From Parietichytrium sp. I65-24A (taxonomy: Eukaryota > Sar > Bigyra > Thraustochytrida > Thraustochytriidae), in contig BLSF01000035.1 in the NCBI GenBank assembly GCA_012862575.1, positions 372,001 through 436,000 of the forward strand: DNA of 64,000 bases. The letters run 5' to 3'. The position numbers and the translations under genes were made by a program. Positions 49,029-58,746 of the stretch are shown here, piece after piece; position 1 is the first letter of the stretch, and every line of letters starts with the position of its first letter. The notes under the pieces are model-generated. The model was given only the letters and a program-made list of their open reading frames with translations. It did not search any database and was not told the DNA's origin.

Positions 49029-50726
49029 CTATCTATGGTATCTCAAGACCCTGAAATTTCTCGTGGTGGACCACTTTGGTCCCAATAAAAAGGAGGAAAA
49101 CAAGAAAAGTAAAAAGGAAAGGGGGAGGTTAGAGTCACTTTCAACACTGTTCATGAATACTGCCTGGGGATAGGTTTTTCCCCAGACGGCTGGTCGTCTA
49201 AAAAAAAAATAAGTCGNNNNNNNNNNNNNNNNNNNNNNNNNNNNNNNNNNNNNNNNNNNNNNNNNNNNNNNNNNNNNNNNNNNNNNNNNNNNNNNNNNNN
49301 NNNNNNNNNNNNNNNNNNNNNNNNNNNNNNNNNNNNNNNNNNNNNNNNNNNNNNNNNNNNNNNNNNNNNNNNNNNNNNNNNNNNNNNNNNNNNNNNNNNN
49401 NNNNNNNNNNNNNNNNNNNNNNNNNNNNNNNNNNNNNNNNNNNNNNNNNNNNNNNNNNNNNNNNNNNNNNNNNNNNNNNNNNNNNNNNNNNNNNNNNNNN
49501 NNNNNNNNNNNNNNNNNNNNNNNNNNNNNNNNNNNNNNNNNNNNNNNNNNNNNNNNNNNNNNNNNNNNNNNNNNNNNNNNNNNNNNNNNNNNNNNNNNNN
49601 NNNNNNNNNNNNNNNNNNNNNNNNNNNNNNNNNNNNNNNNNNNNNNNNNNNNNNNNNNNNNNNNNNNNNNNNNNNNNNNNNNNNNNNNNNNNNNNNNNNN
49701 NNNNNNNNNNNNNNNNNNNNNNNNNNNNNNNNNNNNNNNNNNNNNNNNNNNNNNNNNNNNNNNNNNNNNNNNNNNNNNNNNNNNNNNNNNNNNNNNNNNN
49801 NNNNNNNNNNNNNNNNNNNNNNNNNNNNNNNNNNNNNNNNNNNNNNNNNNNNNNNNNNNNNNNNNNNNNNNNNNNNNNNNNNNNNNNNNNNNNNNNNNNN
49901 NNNNNNNNNNNNNNNNNNNNNNNNNNNNNNNNNNNNNNNNNNNNNNNNNNNNNNNNNNNNNNNNNNNNNNNNNNNNNNNNNNNNNNNNNNNNNNNNNNNN
50001 NNNNNNNNNNNNNNNNNNNNNNNNNNNNNNNNNNTTCGCACAGAACACGTCAAACCACACGAACTGCTTGGCGAGGTCCTTGCCTTCGTAGTACTTTAGC
50101 AACGAGTCCACCAGCTCTGGAAAGCAACTCTTGCGCGCCTGGCTCAGAAAGGCGCCTTGGAACCGCTTGCCAACATCCGCCTGTTCCATGATATCCAGGT
50201 AGAACAGCTTTTCGTCGCGCGTGTCTTCCAGGACGACGTACTCGCACACATCCTCGATGGTCCAATGGGCCCGTGATTTTGGCGCGAGAGGTGCGTCCTT
50301 TGGTGCTGTAAATACACCGATGTATGCTGCTCGACAGCTGAGGTTGCCGTTGCCGAGTTTCCGCTTGACACGCACAGAGCATCCCTCCGCAATCTCCTTT
50401 ATATCGCCCTTGATAGTTTTGACCTTGAAGGATTCTGTGGCGACCAAGAGCTCAACATCCTTCACCAACACCTCGTTTAGCAGCTGCTCCTTGAGCTCCT
50501 TGAGAAACCGCACCGAGACGCCGCTGTACCGCACGACCTTGTTGTCCTCTGGACCATTCCTCAGGGACTTGCTTTCGACTCCCATCAACCTCATGCTGAC
50601 CCGCTTGACACTATTGCGCGCGCCGCTGAATCGTTTGGCGATGCCGCTGCTCGTTCGCCTGCTCAGGCTTGCCTTGCCACCGTCTGCCATCCTCGTCTTC
50701 GTTGCCATCGTTTCCATCGTTGCCAT
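49029..50726 (-). CDS. Unrecognised protein interrupted by an assembly gap
   Basis: The 5' part is readable from the first ATG at 50726 (alternatives at 50717, 50708 and 50690) down to 50035, about 230 codons. It has a basic Ser-rich N-terminus, then MRLMGVESKSL, SVRFLKELKEQLLNEVLVKDVELL, a likely beta-rich segment (VKRKLGNGNLSCRAAYIGVF) and a final block HWTIEDVCEYVVLED...ELVDSLLKYYEGKDLAKQFVWFDVFCA just before the gap. The FVWFDVFCA ending resembles a W-x-D-x-F-x-x-NQ block I associate with large protist TPR or signalling proteins, but this is weak. Whether the sequence after the gap (49029-49216) continues the same protein cannot be known, since 818 bases are unread and the gap length may be nominal. 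Confidence 0.45.
   Translation of the reverse strand: MATMETMATKTRMADGGKASLSRRTSSGIAKRFSGARNSVKRVSMRLMGVESKSLRNGPEDNKVVRYSGVSVRFLKELKEQLLNEVLVKDVELLVATESFKVKTIKGDIKEIAEGCSVRVKRKLGNGNLSCRAAYIGVFTAPKDAPLAPKSRAHWTIEDVCEYVVLEDTRDEKLFYLDIMEQADVGKRFQGAFLSQARKSCFPELVDSLLKYYEGKDLAKQFVWFDVFCAXXXXXXXXXXXXXXXXXXXXXXXXXXXXXXXXXXXXXXXXXXXXXXXXXXXXXXXXXXXXXXXXXXXXXXXXXXXXXXXXXXXXXXXXXXXXXXXXXXXXXXXXXXXXXXXXXXXXXXXXXXXXXXXXXXXXXXXXXXXXXXXXXXXXXXXXXXXXXXXXXXXXXXXXXXXXXXXXXXXXXXXXXXXXXXXXXXXXXXXXXXXXXXXXXXXXXXXXXXXXXXXXXXXXXXXXXXXXXXXXXXXXXXXXXXXXXXXXXXXXXXXXXXXXXXXXXXTYFFFRRPAVWGKTYPQAVFMNSVESDSNLPLSFLLFLFSSFLLGPKWSTTRNFRVLRYHR
49217..50034. other. Assembly gap (818 N)
   Basis: A run of undetermined bases. 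The bases just left of it are A-rich. The gap falls inside a coding region. Confidence 0.99.
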
Positions 50727-51594
50727 CGGCTTCGCGTGTTCCGCGTGCTTCGTTGACTTCTCTGACTCGTTCGTTCTTGGTTTGCACGTCAACCAGAGAG
50801 TTGTCAGGCACAGAGTCACCAAAAGTGACTAATTTGATGAAAGCTTTCTCACAAGACTGGTCCTGAAGATCAACATTAAGTAATTAAACTGTACATATCT
50901 CTCTGCTTCGAGTATAATGAATGGCTCAAACCTTAATCAGTTTGTGTACGTAGTGTGCACACCCAAGTATGGAAGACGTACGAACACTTACTGCACACGT
51001 CTAAATGCACTTCTTTTAAACACTATTAACAAAACTGCTATACACTATTACCAACAGCGGTACTAGTGCAGTACTCTTCTGTCGACGCTCAAGTTACTAC
51101 ACAACGTTCGTCCTCCTAAGGTATTTGCAGATCCTCTTGCCCCACATATATTCCCGATACTGCTAGTAGGCGACAAGCTATTGGCTTCTTTCCTTTCCCC
51201 TTTCTCCCCGCTCCCTCAAACTCGCTCTCACTTGCGAGTCTTCGTCTTCAGTAGGTTGTGAGACTCTACAGGTTCACCGAGTTGGTTTGCGCTACTTAGT
51301 GCCTGAGTGAAGACAGGGGGGCAGAATCTGGGGTCCCTCTCCGCCAAGTTCTCTGCGACGGCTCCAAAAGCGATGACAAGCTCCCACCCGTCCGCCAGGA
51401 TACCAGTACCTTCACGGTACGTGCCTCCGAGCCTCTGAGTCTTGCGAGTCTAACGCACAGTCGAACGCCATCTCGCTCGTAGCCGACTTCTTACGCATAT
51501 CGCAAGCAAGCTTATGTGTGCACTGACATATTGCGAGTTGGTAATACTCATTTTATTAAACTGATTCATCTACACCGGTGCTTACTTGCGCTCA
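50727..51594. other. Intergenic region at the change of sequence character
   Basis: No gene seen. To the right of this stretch the genes become compact, intronless and GC-rich. Confidence 0.5.
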
Positions 51595-52338
51595 TCACCA
51601 CGACTGAGGCATGGAGTCTGGGTTTTCGATCATCTCGCGCAGCTCTCCCGCCAGCTTCGCGCCAAGGCCTTCTCCAGTATGCGATGACGTTCGTGGCGCG
51701 GGCATGGAGATCTCGGGGAAGCAAATGTCGTGGGGAGGGATGTTCTCTTTATCTGCCTCGCACTCCCTGAGAGCGTCTTGCTCGATGGTCTCGTGGCACA
51801 GCAGTTCGTAGTCCCAGCTCGGGACTTCACTCGAAGTGCGGATGTGTTCGAGTGCAAGGGATGGCGGGAACAAGTCGAACTCGGGTGAGAACTCGTTGTC
51901 GTCGTCCCCGGCTACCTGGAATGAGGATTGAAAAGGGTGCTGGAGGGGGGTCTGGAAGGAGTGCTGGAAGGAGTGGTGCAAGTACTCGTGATAGGGCGTG
52001 AACGCCACGGGCTCGCGCAGCACGACTGGAAGCGGCGGCGGAGGCGGAGGGGTCTGCTCGACTAGCACCTCCTCGAGAAGCCGCAACACCTCCTCGTCGA
52101 CGGGATCGCTCCTGGAGGCGCCCATGCTTGGAGGTTCCCAAGCATGCGATGTTTGCGAGGCTTGCGAGGTATGCGATACCATTGCGTGCATGGTTTTCTC
52201 TGTCGGCTTCCTCCGGAGCGGGAACTCGCTGCGCTTCTCAGCGACGGCAGAGGCGGCAGAGGCGGCAGCGGCTGCAGCGAATGAGACGCGGAGACCTTTC
52301 CCCGGGGCACTGGACAAGCACGTGCGTTTGGACAACAT
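51595..52338 (-). CDS. Disordered protein with KEN box and RVxF motif
   Basis: The 247-residue product starts at ATG 52338. It is low-complexity throughout: an Ala run (21-32), a Pro run (97-103), and an HSFQ/HPFQ repeat stretch (122-141). Two short linear motifs stand out: RVSF at 17-20, the form of the PP1-docking motif RVxF, and DKENIPP with KEN at 197-199, the form of an APC/C degron. A C-terminal amphipathic helix (AKLAGELREMIE) follows. There is no folded domain and no recognised family. If the motifs are used, it would be a cell-cycle-regulated phosphatase partner, but motif matches this short can occur by chance. It shares strand with the protease gene downstream of it in the window. 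Confidence 0.5.
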   Translation of the reverse strand: MLSKRTCLSSAPGKGLRVSFAAAAAASAASAVAEKRSEFPLRRKPTEKTMHAMVSHTSQASQTSHAWEPPSMGASRSDPVDEEVLRLLEEVLVEQTPPPPPPLPVVLREPVAFTPYHEYLHHSFQHSFQTPLQHPFQSSFQVAGDDDNEFSPEFDLFPPSLALEHIRTSSEVPSWDYELLCHETIEQDALRECEADKENIPPHDICFPEISMPAPRTSSHTGEGLGAKLAGELREMIENPDSMPQSW

Positions 52339-52827
52339 CTTTGCCTCTCTCTCTCTCTATGTTCTGTTCCGTTTCCGACTCTGCTCTTTTCTAGCTTTCT
52401 TTTCCTTCTTTTGACACGAGCACGAGTGATTCCTTTTCTTCGCGAGCGTTGGTGGTCTGGCCTTTTGTTCGAGTCATCTGTTTTCTGGTTTCTCTGGTTT
52501 TTCTGGTTTTTTCTGGTTTTCTGTTTTCTGGTTTTCTTCTCTCCTGATCTCTGTTTGGGCTCTCATCAGTATATCCTAGCCTCGCCCACTTGCACACTAG
52601 CCCTCGTGACCCAAAATAGTCATAATAGCCCCAACTAGCCCACTTCACTCCTCCTATGTTTAGCCCCATAAAAACCCTGGTAGGGCCACTTAGTCGAATC
52701 TCGTAGAAGCTGGATATCAAAAAAGCCCCACACCAAGAAAAAAGCCCCTCAGAGCCTCCAACCCCACACCATCAACGTAACCCCTTACTTAGCGAACTGT
52801 ATAATAGTCAAATGATGAGGATTGTTA

Positions 52828-54156
52828 TTAGAGCGAGTAGTCGCGAACTTTGGCTGCTGCACAGAACTCCTCTATCGCCCACGCGTTCACGCCTCGCTCG
52901 ATCTTCACAGATCCGCCATCGCCCCAATTCTGGCCCCACGAGTTCCGCGCCAGCCAGTACTTGACACCGTTCGCCTCCCCATAGCCGTAGAGCACAAGAG
53001 CGTGGCCTCCGCCGCTGAAGCTGGTGGTGTACTCTTCCCCGTCCATCTGCGGCCTTGCGACATAGCCTTTGGTGATGAGATCAGAGTAATCTCCCCAGAG
53101 GCTGGTCTTCTTGAGCGACCACGCGGGCCCGGAGCCGTCGTTCCGCTTGTAGTACGAGAGCCCGCAGAGTATTGGCCCGGCCTCAGTGATCTCCTTGAGC
53201 ATCACTGACTCCCCTGCGATGTGTTTGATGTCGTAGGTCTCCAGCACGGGCTCGAGCGGCGAGCCATCCACGCACTCGGTGCGCGCGGACTCCTCGAGGC
53301 ACTGCGTAGTGACAACACTTCCAGGGCAGGACAGGTAGCCGTCCGCTCGCGAAGCACCGCACTCTGTGTTGCAGTAGGGAGCGTCTCCAGCAAAGTAGGG
53401 CACACACGCAAGAGGTGGGACGCCCCTCTCCGCGAGTGTAAAAGCTGCCGTTTGGGAGTTGCCGTTGCACCTGCCAAAGCTCGTGCTCGTGCACTGTGTT
53501 TCGCCTTGGCTGCTGCCCCAGTCCTCGTCCAGGGAGAGGATGTACTGGGGACTCGCGAACCAGGTGGACACGTCGACGCCAGCGGGGCTGCACGCGGTTT
53601 CAGCTGGCGGCAGTTCGCGGTTTTGGTCGAGGAGAAGCTTGTGGTACCGCGCGGAGATGACAGTGGCACCCGCCACCGCCCAGCAAGAGCCGCATTGGCC
53701 CTGGTCGATCGGCGGTGGGAGCAGGGCGGCGAGGTCCAAGGAGCGCAAGTCATTGACCTGATAGCCAACGGGAAGCGAGTCCTCCACGGGGAGATCGTCG
53801 GCGCCGGACCAAGCTGGTGCGAGACCGAGCCGAAGCTCGAGGTTCTCGGCCGAGAAAGGGTGATGCCTCACTCCCAGGACGACCAGGGCGACCGCCAATG
53901 CGAAGGAGACAAGCAAGAACGTCGCTTTGACGCGCCCGTGCACGTATGACCGAAGCACAGAAGCGACGGCGAAAACGAGGAGGAGAGCGCTCACGAGCAA
54001 GTAGAACCACCAGACACCAGAGGAGACCCGGATGGCGAACGCCTCGGTGGTGAAGAACCAGAAGCCGAGCGCGATGATGCCAGCCACGAGGCCAAGCAAT
54101 AGCAACGTGGGTCCCAGTTCGCTCCTCGCGAATGCGATGGCACCCCCGCTCGGCAT
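52828..54156 (-). CDS. Membrane-anchored papain-like cysteine protease
   Basis: The 442-residue protein has three hydrophobic spans at about 17-38, 48-69 and 79-97, then a short linker and a C1A (cathepsin/papain) domain. Catalytic residues are all visible: oxyanion Gln 152 or 154 with Cys 158 in [10 protein letters not shown], His 385 in [12 protein letters not shown], and Asn 405 in [13 protein letters not shown]. Extra cysteines between 221 and 295 suggest disulfides and an extracytosolic or lumenal protease domain. The usual inhibitory propeptide with an ERFNIN helix is missing; the spans take its place. It hydrolyses peptide bonds; the substrate is unknown. All catalytic residues are kept, so it looks active. 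Confidence 0.9.
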   Translation of the reverse strand: MPSGGAIAFARSELGPTLLLLGLVAGIIALGFWFFTTEAFAIRVSSGVWWFYLLVSALLLVFAVASVLRSYVHGRVKATFLLVSFALAVALVVLGVRHHPFSAENLELRLGLAPAWSGADDLPVEDSLPVGYQVNDLRSLDLAALLPPPIDQGQCGSCWAVAGATVISARYHKLLLDQNRELPPAETACSPAGVDVSTWFASPQYILSLDEDWGSSQGETQCTSTSFGRCNGNSQTAAFTLAERGVPPLACVPYFAGDAPYCNTECGASRADGYLSCPGSVVTTQCLEESARTECVDGSPLEPVLETYDIKHIAGESVMLKEITEAGPILCGLSYYKRNDGSGPAWSLKKTSLWGDYSDLITKGYVARPQMDGEEYTTSFSGGGHALVLYGYGEANGVKYWLARNSWGQNWGDGGSVKIERGVNAWAIEEFCAAAKVRDYSL

Positions 54157-54412
54157 TCTCTCGCGCTCCTCCCCCTTGCTTCTCGGTGCTCTGTTAACAG
54201 GATTTCTTCACTCTCGTCCTTTCCTATCTCCTCCTCTCCTCTTTTCTTTTCTCTCTTTCCTTTTCTCTTTCCTCTTTCTTCTATTTTCTTTCTTCACTGG
54301 TTTCCTCTGTTTTTCCTCTGTTTTTCCTCTGGTCTCTGCCTCTGCAGCCTACCTCGCATTTTAATTTTATTTTCCTTCTCTTCACACCTCGCTCGTGCTC
54401 TCGTTTGGCGAC

Positions 54413-54994
54413 TCAGTGAGACAGCGACACCCACGCAGAGCTAGAGGATCTAGATGGATCGGCGAAGGACGCGCGACCGCCCTCGGTGGCGAGAGGGAAG
54501 GTCATCTTCCCGAACATGGACTTCTGCGGCCTAGAGCTGGGGTCCACCATGGTTGGAAACTCCTTGAGCGCAGCCTCCTGGTGCGGTGCAAAGTCTTGGT
54601 TCTCGAACATGGCGAGCCTGACCACGTCCGGACTCACCACGGCGCCGTTGATGTCCACAGGCCGGATCTGGCCGTCGCCCTTGGTCGCGAACTTGATGTC
54701 TGTAATGACTCCCTCGCCAGAAAGCACGCGCTTTCCAGTGCGCAGACTGACAGGACCGGTGCCCATGTTTGCGAGCAGCGTGGCGCTGGACGCCGACGAC
54801 CCCGAGGAGATTCCTGGCCCAAGGTTGGAGACAGGGACAGAGCTGACAGAGCTGACAGAGCTCCCAGAGCTGCCTGTGCTGCCTGTGCTGCCTGTGGTGC
54901 GCGCAGCGCTCGCATTCTCCACAGAAGCAGCAGTAGAGGTATCAGTGCCGTCTCCCGTGCCTCTCAGGATCACGAACGCAAAGGCAGAGAACAC
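54413..54994 (-). CDS. Small Ser/Gly-rich membrane protein, start uncertain
   Basis: The readable part begins in a hydrophobic helix (VFSAFAFVILRG) that continues upstream in the same frame (LDSLLVLGIAFVAVFSAFAF), so the protein has an N-terminal membrane span. A low-complexity Thr/Ser/Gly linker (about 25-70) and a more ordered C-terminal part (TGKRVLSGEGVITDIKFATK, then PVDINGAVVSPDVVRLAMFE) follow. No family is recognised. It is divergent from the basic protein at 55469 and lies close to the protease gene, in keeping with the compact layout. Confidence 0.45.
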   Translation of the reverse strand: MFSAFAFVILRGTGDGTDTSTAASVENASAARTTGSTGSTGSSGSSVSSVSSVPVSNLGPGISSGSSASSATLLANMGTGPVSLRTGKRVLSGEGVITDIKFATKGDGQIRPVDINGAVVSPDVVRLAMFENQDFAPHQEAALKEFPTMVDPSSRPQKSMFGKMTFPLATEGGRASFADPSRSSSSAWVSLSH

Positions 54995-55468
54995 CGCGAC
55001 GAACGCAATGCCAAGGACGAGGAGCGAATCGAGCGTTGCTCGCTCACGGGCAAGTATTCCCGAGGACTTGGAGGGAGCATTGCCTGGAATGCATTGCGCC
55101 TCGATCTGGCACTTGATGCTCTCATTGCCACACGCTTCCTTTTCTCCTTTTTCTCTTCTTCTTTTCTCTTTCTCTCTCTTGCTTACTTTACTTGATTTTC
55201 CCTCGTTCTATTCTCTCCCCGCTCCCCTGCACGTTTCTGCTTACTCTCTCCCACCACGCAGAGATTTTTTCGTTTGAATGGGCTCGAAGTTTCTTACAGG
55301 ATCGCCAGACCTCTTGACGAGAGAAAGTGGTCGAAAAAGTTGTCAGGTGGGAAAATTTCTCTCCTTCACTGCAGGAAGACAGCAACCAAATCCCGGACCG
55401 CCAACCAAAGAATCGGAAAAGAGAAAAGAGAGAGAGAGAGAGGAAGAAAGACTATACGCTTGGAGAGA

Positions 55469-56605
55469 ATGGCAATGAAGCGACAGGCACTTCTCGAGGC
55501 AAGCCTCAAGGCATTCAAGTCCTCGCTTGAGACGCACCCTCGTGGATACAATGCCCTGGCCGCTCTTCGCACTGCTCTGACCAAGCAGGAAGACATCAGC
55601 CCTGTGACCGTCAACAAGATCCGCATCGTGCAGCAGAAGATGGCCGAGTGCCTCGAGGATGGCAAGGTGACCCGCCGCCGCGTCCCTGGTACTGGGGAGC
55701 GCGTGACAGTGGAGGACACCTACAAGGACACTGCAGAGAACCGCAAGCACGGTCGCGTGGGCCAGGTGTACACGCGCACCGTCTACAAGGACGCGGTATA
55801 CGTGGACCACAAGCAGCAGAAGATGCGTCGCAAGAAGGTCAAGCGCTCCGACGACGACAAGCTTGGCTTCACCAAGCCAGTGCGCCGCAACTTCTGGATC
55901 GAGGCAATGGCTCAGGCTAAGGAGAACCTTGGTGCACCGGCATTCGTGGTGGTGCGCAAGGAGGTGACCGACCCCGCTGACGAGGGCCAGGTGATCGGGC
56001 ACAGAGTGTACAACGAGGCCTGCCGTATCGTGGATGAGCTTCGCGCACGCGCAGAGGATGCTAAACAGGAGCACGAGGCGGAGTTCGAGATTCTGAAGGG
56101 TGTCTTCGACCCTGAGGTGGTGGACGCATTCGTGCAAGCTCGCAGCACCCGGGAGTTGAAGAAGCTGGTGTCGCGCCACGGGTCTGTGGTCCATGAGGCG
56201 GTCATGGCCATCAAGTCTGGCGGGGACTGGCAAGCCGCGGCCAAGGAGGCGGAGCTCGCGGACAGGCAGCGCACCGAGGAGCAGCAGAGGCGCGCGGCGG
56301 AGAAGGCCGAGGAGAAGGCTATGCTCCGTGCTGCGGCCAAAGAGGAAGCCAAAGAAGCCGCCCGCGCTGCAAGGGCTGCTAAGGCGGCGGAGGTGGCCCA
56401 GGCGAAAGAACTTGCCCGCGCAGCCAAGGCAGCGGCAGCGCTAGCAGCCAAGGCGGCGGCCAAGGCAGCGGCTAAGGCAGCGGCAGCGGCCGCGAAGAAG
56501 ACGGCTCGTAGCAGCAGCAGCAGCAGCAGCACCGAGAAGGCCCACAAGCGCCCACGCAAGCGCGTGCGTATGGAGGAGCCACAACAGGAGCCACAGGCAG
56601 TTTAA
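55469..56605 (+). CDS. Basic coiled protein with Lys/Ala-rich tail
   Basis: The first ATG is at 55469 in a good context (378 residues), although the frame is open further upstream. Residues 1-135 are mixed and basic (ending KMRRKKVKRSDDD). Residues 139-185 contain RRNFWIEAMAQAKENLGAPAFVVVRKE...GHRVYNEA, a pattern (W-I-x-A-x-x-x-A-x-x-x-LG-x-x-x-FV-x-V-x-K...Y-x-x-A) that I associate with DNA-binding or structural proteins of large DNA viruses. Residues 185-300 are a long charged helix; 290-345 are Ala/Lys repeats like histone H1 tails; the end has a Ser run and KRPRKRVRME, a nuclear-localisation-like signal. A DNA-binding or packaging role is an inference. Confidence 0.6.
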   Translation: MAMKRQALLEASLKAFKSSLETHPRGYNALAALRTALTKQEDISPVTVNKIRIVQQKMAECLEDGKVTRRRVPGTGERVTVEDTYKDTAENRKHGRVGQVYTRTVYKDAVYVDHKQQKMRRKKVKRSDDDKLGFTKPVRRNFWIEAMAQAKENLGAPAFVVVRKEVTDPADEGQVIGHRVYNEACRIVDELRARAEDAKQEHEAEFEILKGVFDPEVVDAFVQARSTRELKKLVSRHGSVVHEAVMAIKSGGDWQAAAKEAELADRQRTEEQQRRAAEKAEEKAMLRAAAKEEAKEAARAARAAKAAEVAQAKELARAAKAAAALAAKAAAKAAAKAAAAAAKKTARSSSSSSSTEKAHKRPRKRVRMEEPQQEPQAV

Positions 56606-56651
56606 AAACAAGTCGATCAATCGATTTTTATTTTTTATTTTTTGTAATTGT

Positions 56652-56667
56652 AATTGTAATTACAATT
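56652..56667. terminator. Perfect 16-bp palindrome after the basic-protein gene
   Basis: AATTGTAATTACAATT is its own reverse complement. It lies 47 bases past the stop, directly after T-rich sequence. It could fold as a short hairpin at the 3' end of the transcript or be chance in AT-rich DNA. Confidence 0.3.
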
Positions 56668-56940
56668 TGGAACAACAGCAGCAGCAGTTGGGAATGTAAA
56701 CAGCGACATTTCCAAGGATATTTCTTGGTCGCTGGCGTCAGCTTGATCTATAGTTGATATGATGACGCAATTTAGTCAAGGCACCCTCCCGACAAATGCA
56801 ATATCCTCTACTGTATTTTCGAATAGGCCCTACGATAGTGTCTACTATAGCCAGCTAGTAGTACAGCTACAGGGTCCAAGTAAGAGAAGAATTTTCCTGG
56901 AATGACTGGTACTGGATACCTGGTATCTGGTCTCTGGCAC

Positions 56941-57009
56941 AGAGAGAGAAGAGAAGAGAAGAGAAGAGAAGAGAAGAGAAGAGAAGAGAAGAGAAGAGAA
57001 GAGAAGAGA
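56941..57009. repeat. Pentamer (GAGAA)n microsatellite
   Basis: About 12 pentanucleotide units, nearly uninterrupted. Confidence 0.95.
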
Positions 57010-57332
57010 GCAATGGAGCATAGCTGGAGCCACTTGCACACCGTGGTAGCCCTCCTAGGCTTGGTACCTTTGCATCGGGGTGGCGTCGGCGGTGTATTGG
57101 GTAAAGACGCAATGCGCGAACGGATCTCTGGAGGAGTGCGAGGCGGCGGCGGCGGAGGAGTGCGGCCGGGGGCGATCGACACCGCGGAGGGTTGCAGCGC
57201 TTTCGTAAACTCGGTGGAGCCGTGCTATTGCTCCAAGTGTCGGTTTTGCCTGGCGTCGTGGCAGCGAAGCCACTACGACAAGAGTGCTGACGAGAGGATG
57301 GCTCTCTGCGTGAATCAAATGGATCAGATGGA

Positions 57333-57752
57333 TCAAACATTATGAACCCGACCTGGCTTTCCGCCAGGACGAGAGGAAGACGAGGATGAGGACGGCCGCG
57401 GCGACCGCTGCCCAGAAGAGGATGGAGCTGCCGGCCGTTGCCGCGAGGGTAGTGGAGCCGGAGGACCCAGAGGAGTTGTGTTCGTGTTTTGTGGATGCTT
57501 CGTTCTGGGCACCGTGTTCCGCGAGAGCACATCGATGTACATCGACCCGGTCCGCGGTATCATGGTCGGGCCCGTCGGAACACTGTTGTCCGCATGGATC
57601 TCGGTGCAGGTGACGGCCCTGACTGCTCTCGTCACAGGAGAACAGGCGCTGCTCGCGCCGATGAAGTTCGATGCCCCTTTATCTGCTCCCATCCGTGCCT
57701 CAGGATGACTAGTACTAGTAGTAAGGATTTTTAACGCCTTTCGTGTAAGCAA
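57333..57752 (-). CDS. Doubtful small ORF in the compact block
   Basis: A 139-codon frame with a protein-like first half (MGADKGASNFIGASSACSPV, then CTEIHADNSVPTGPTM) and a low-complexity Pro/Ser/Arg-rich second half. An internal Met near residue 21 is the likelier start. No family is recognised. It may be part of a broken gene of the possible viral segment. Confidence 0.35.
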   Translation of the reverse strand: MLTRKALKILTTSTSHPEARMGADKGASNFIGASSACSPVTRAVRAVTCTEIHADNSVPTGPTMIPRTGSMYIDVLSRNTVPRTKHPQNTNTTPLGPPAPLPSRQRPAAPSSSGQRSPRPSSSSSSSRPGGKPGRVHNV

Positions 57753-58746
57753 GGCTATAGCCTCTTAACCCAACGCCATGAACCTCTAACCTTTTACGCG
57801 CAAGCGATAAGATAAGAAAACAACGGAATTCTTCCCTCACGTTTGAGATTTTGTGGCAAGTGCATGGGGCAAGAGGCGTTAGCATTTTATTGGTCTATTG
57901 TGAGGGCCTACATTTGTTGAAATTCCTGCCCTATAGCTACGGCATCGACACTTCATGAAGGACATCTCTACTAGTAGCACCCCTTCATTCACCATCAGTT
58001 CTTATTTGACAGTGAGCATGAACTTGCTTTCAAGGTGAGACAATGGTGCAAAGGCGTAGACTTGGGAGATTTGTTCTGGTGAGAGTAATAACGCCGTGAC
58101 AATAAATAATCCGGCGCAAAGTTTCACCAACTCACCACATCATAACCTCCGCTTGATAAAAGAAAATAAGGTAAAGAGTTGAGTCCATAATAAGGGAGCG
58201 CTGGTTTGGACTCAACTGAACTTTATTGAGTCAGAAAATTTAAATGATAGAATAATATTCCTTCGAAAGTACCCAGGCGAACACCAAGAGGAAAAACACG
58301 GGGGGCTCAGAATTCAAGATCCTGGCTAGCGGTAACTACTTGGTTTGGAGCGTCGATGGATCCGTTTCAACATAAACCATCATGATGATCATGATGCGCT
58401 AATTATTTTAGTTTGATGAAATCGACCGAACGGAAAGCTTATTCCGCCTGAGAGCCAGCGACGCAACGCAATGCTTCGCCATGCCTTGTCCGTTGAAATT
58501 TGTTGAGATTGACTGCGAGTATCTGAGTTGACGCAGTTATGATTGGGAGAAGCTGCCATCCCTCTTGCACGCATATGGTTGCATACATCAAGTTGACTCT
58601 AACCTAACCTAAAATGGCATGCGTTTAAAATCGATGCGACCTTGAATCTCCGCAGTTCGGCAGACCCAAAACACTTTGCACTTGCCTGACTTTTGCTTCG
58701 AGTTTCTTCCGTGCTAGGAGGTCCAGAGATATCACCACGTAGAAAA

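Larger units (their letters stand above)
56606..58746. other. Mostly non-coding stretch
   Basis: Contains an AATTGTAATTACAATT palindrome, an AGAGA pentamer array, and one doubtful small gene (57333-57752). From 57753 to 58746 no gene is seen. Confidence 0.45.

Noticed and set aside
49029-50034. Continuous ORF across the N gap
   Set aside because: The frame over undetermined bases is meaningless, so the tail at 49029-49216 is not reliably part of the protein.
53183-53949. Several 130-240 residue ORFs overlapping the protease gene on both strands
   Set aside because: Shadows caused by high GC content; the protease frame carries all catalytic motifs.
55343-56559. Minus-strand ORFs of 215 and 296 residues opposite the basic protein
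   Set aside because: Antisense of Lys/Ala-rich codons gives Leu/Ala-rich artefacts without start or domain support.
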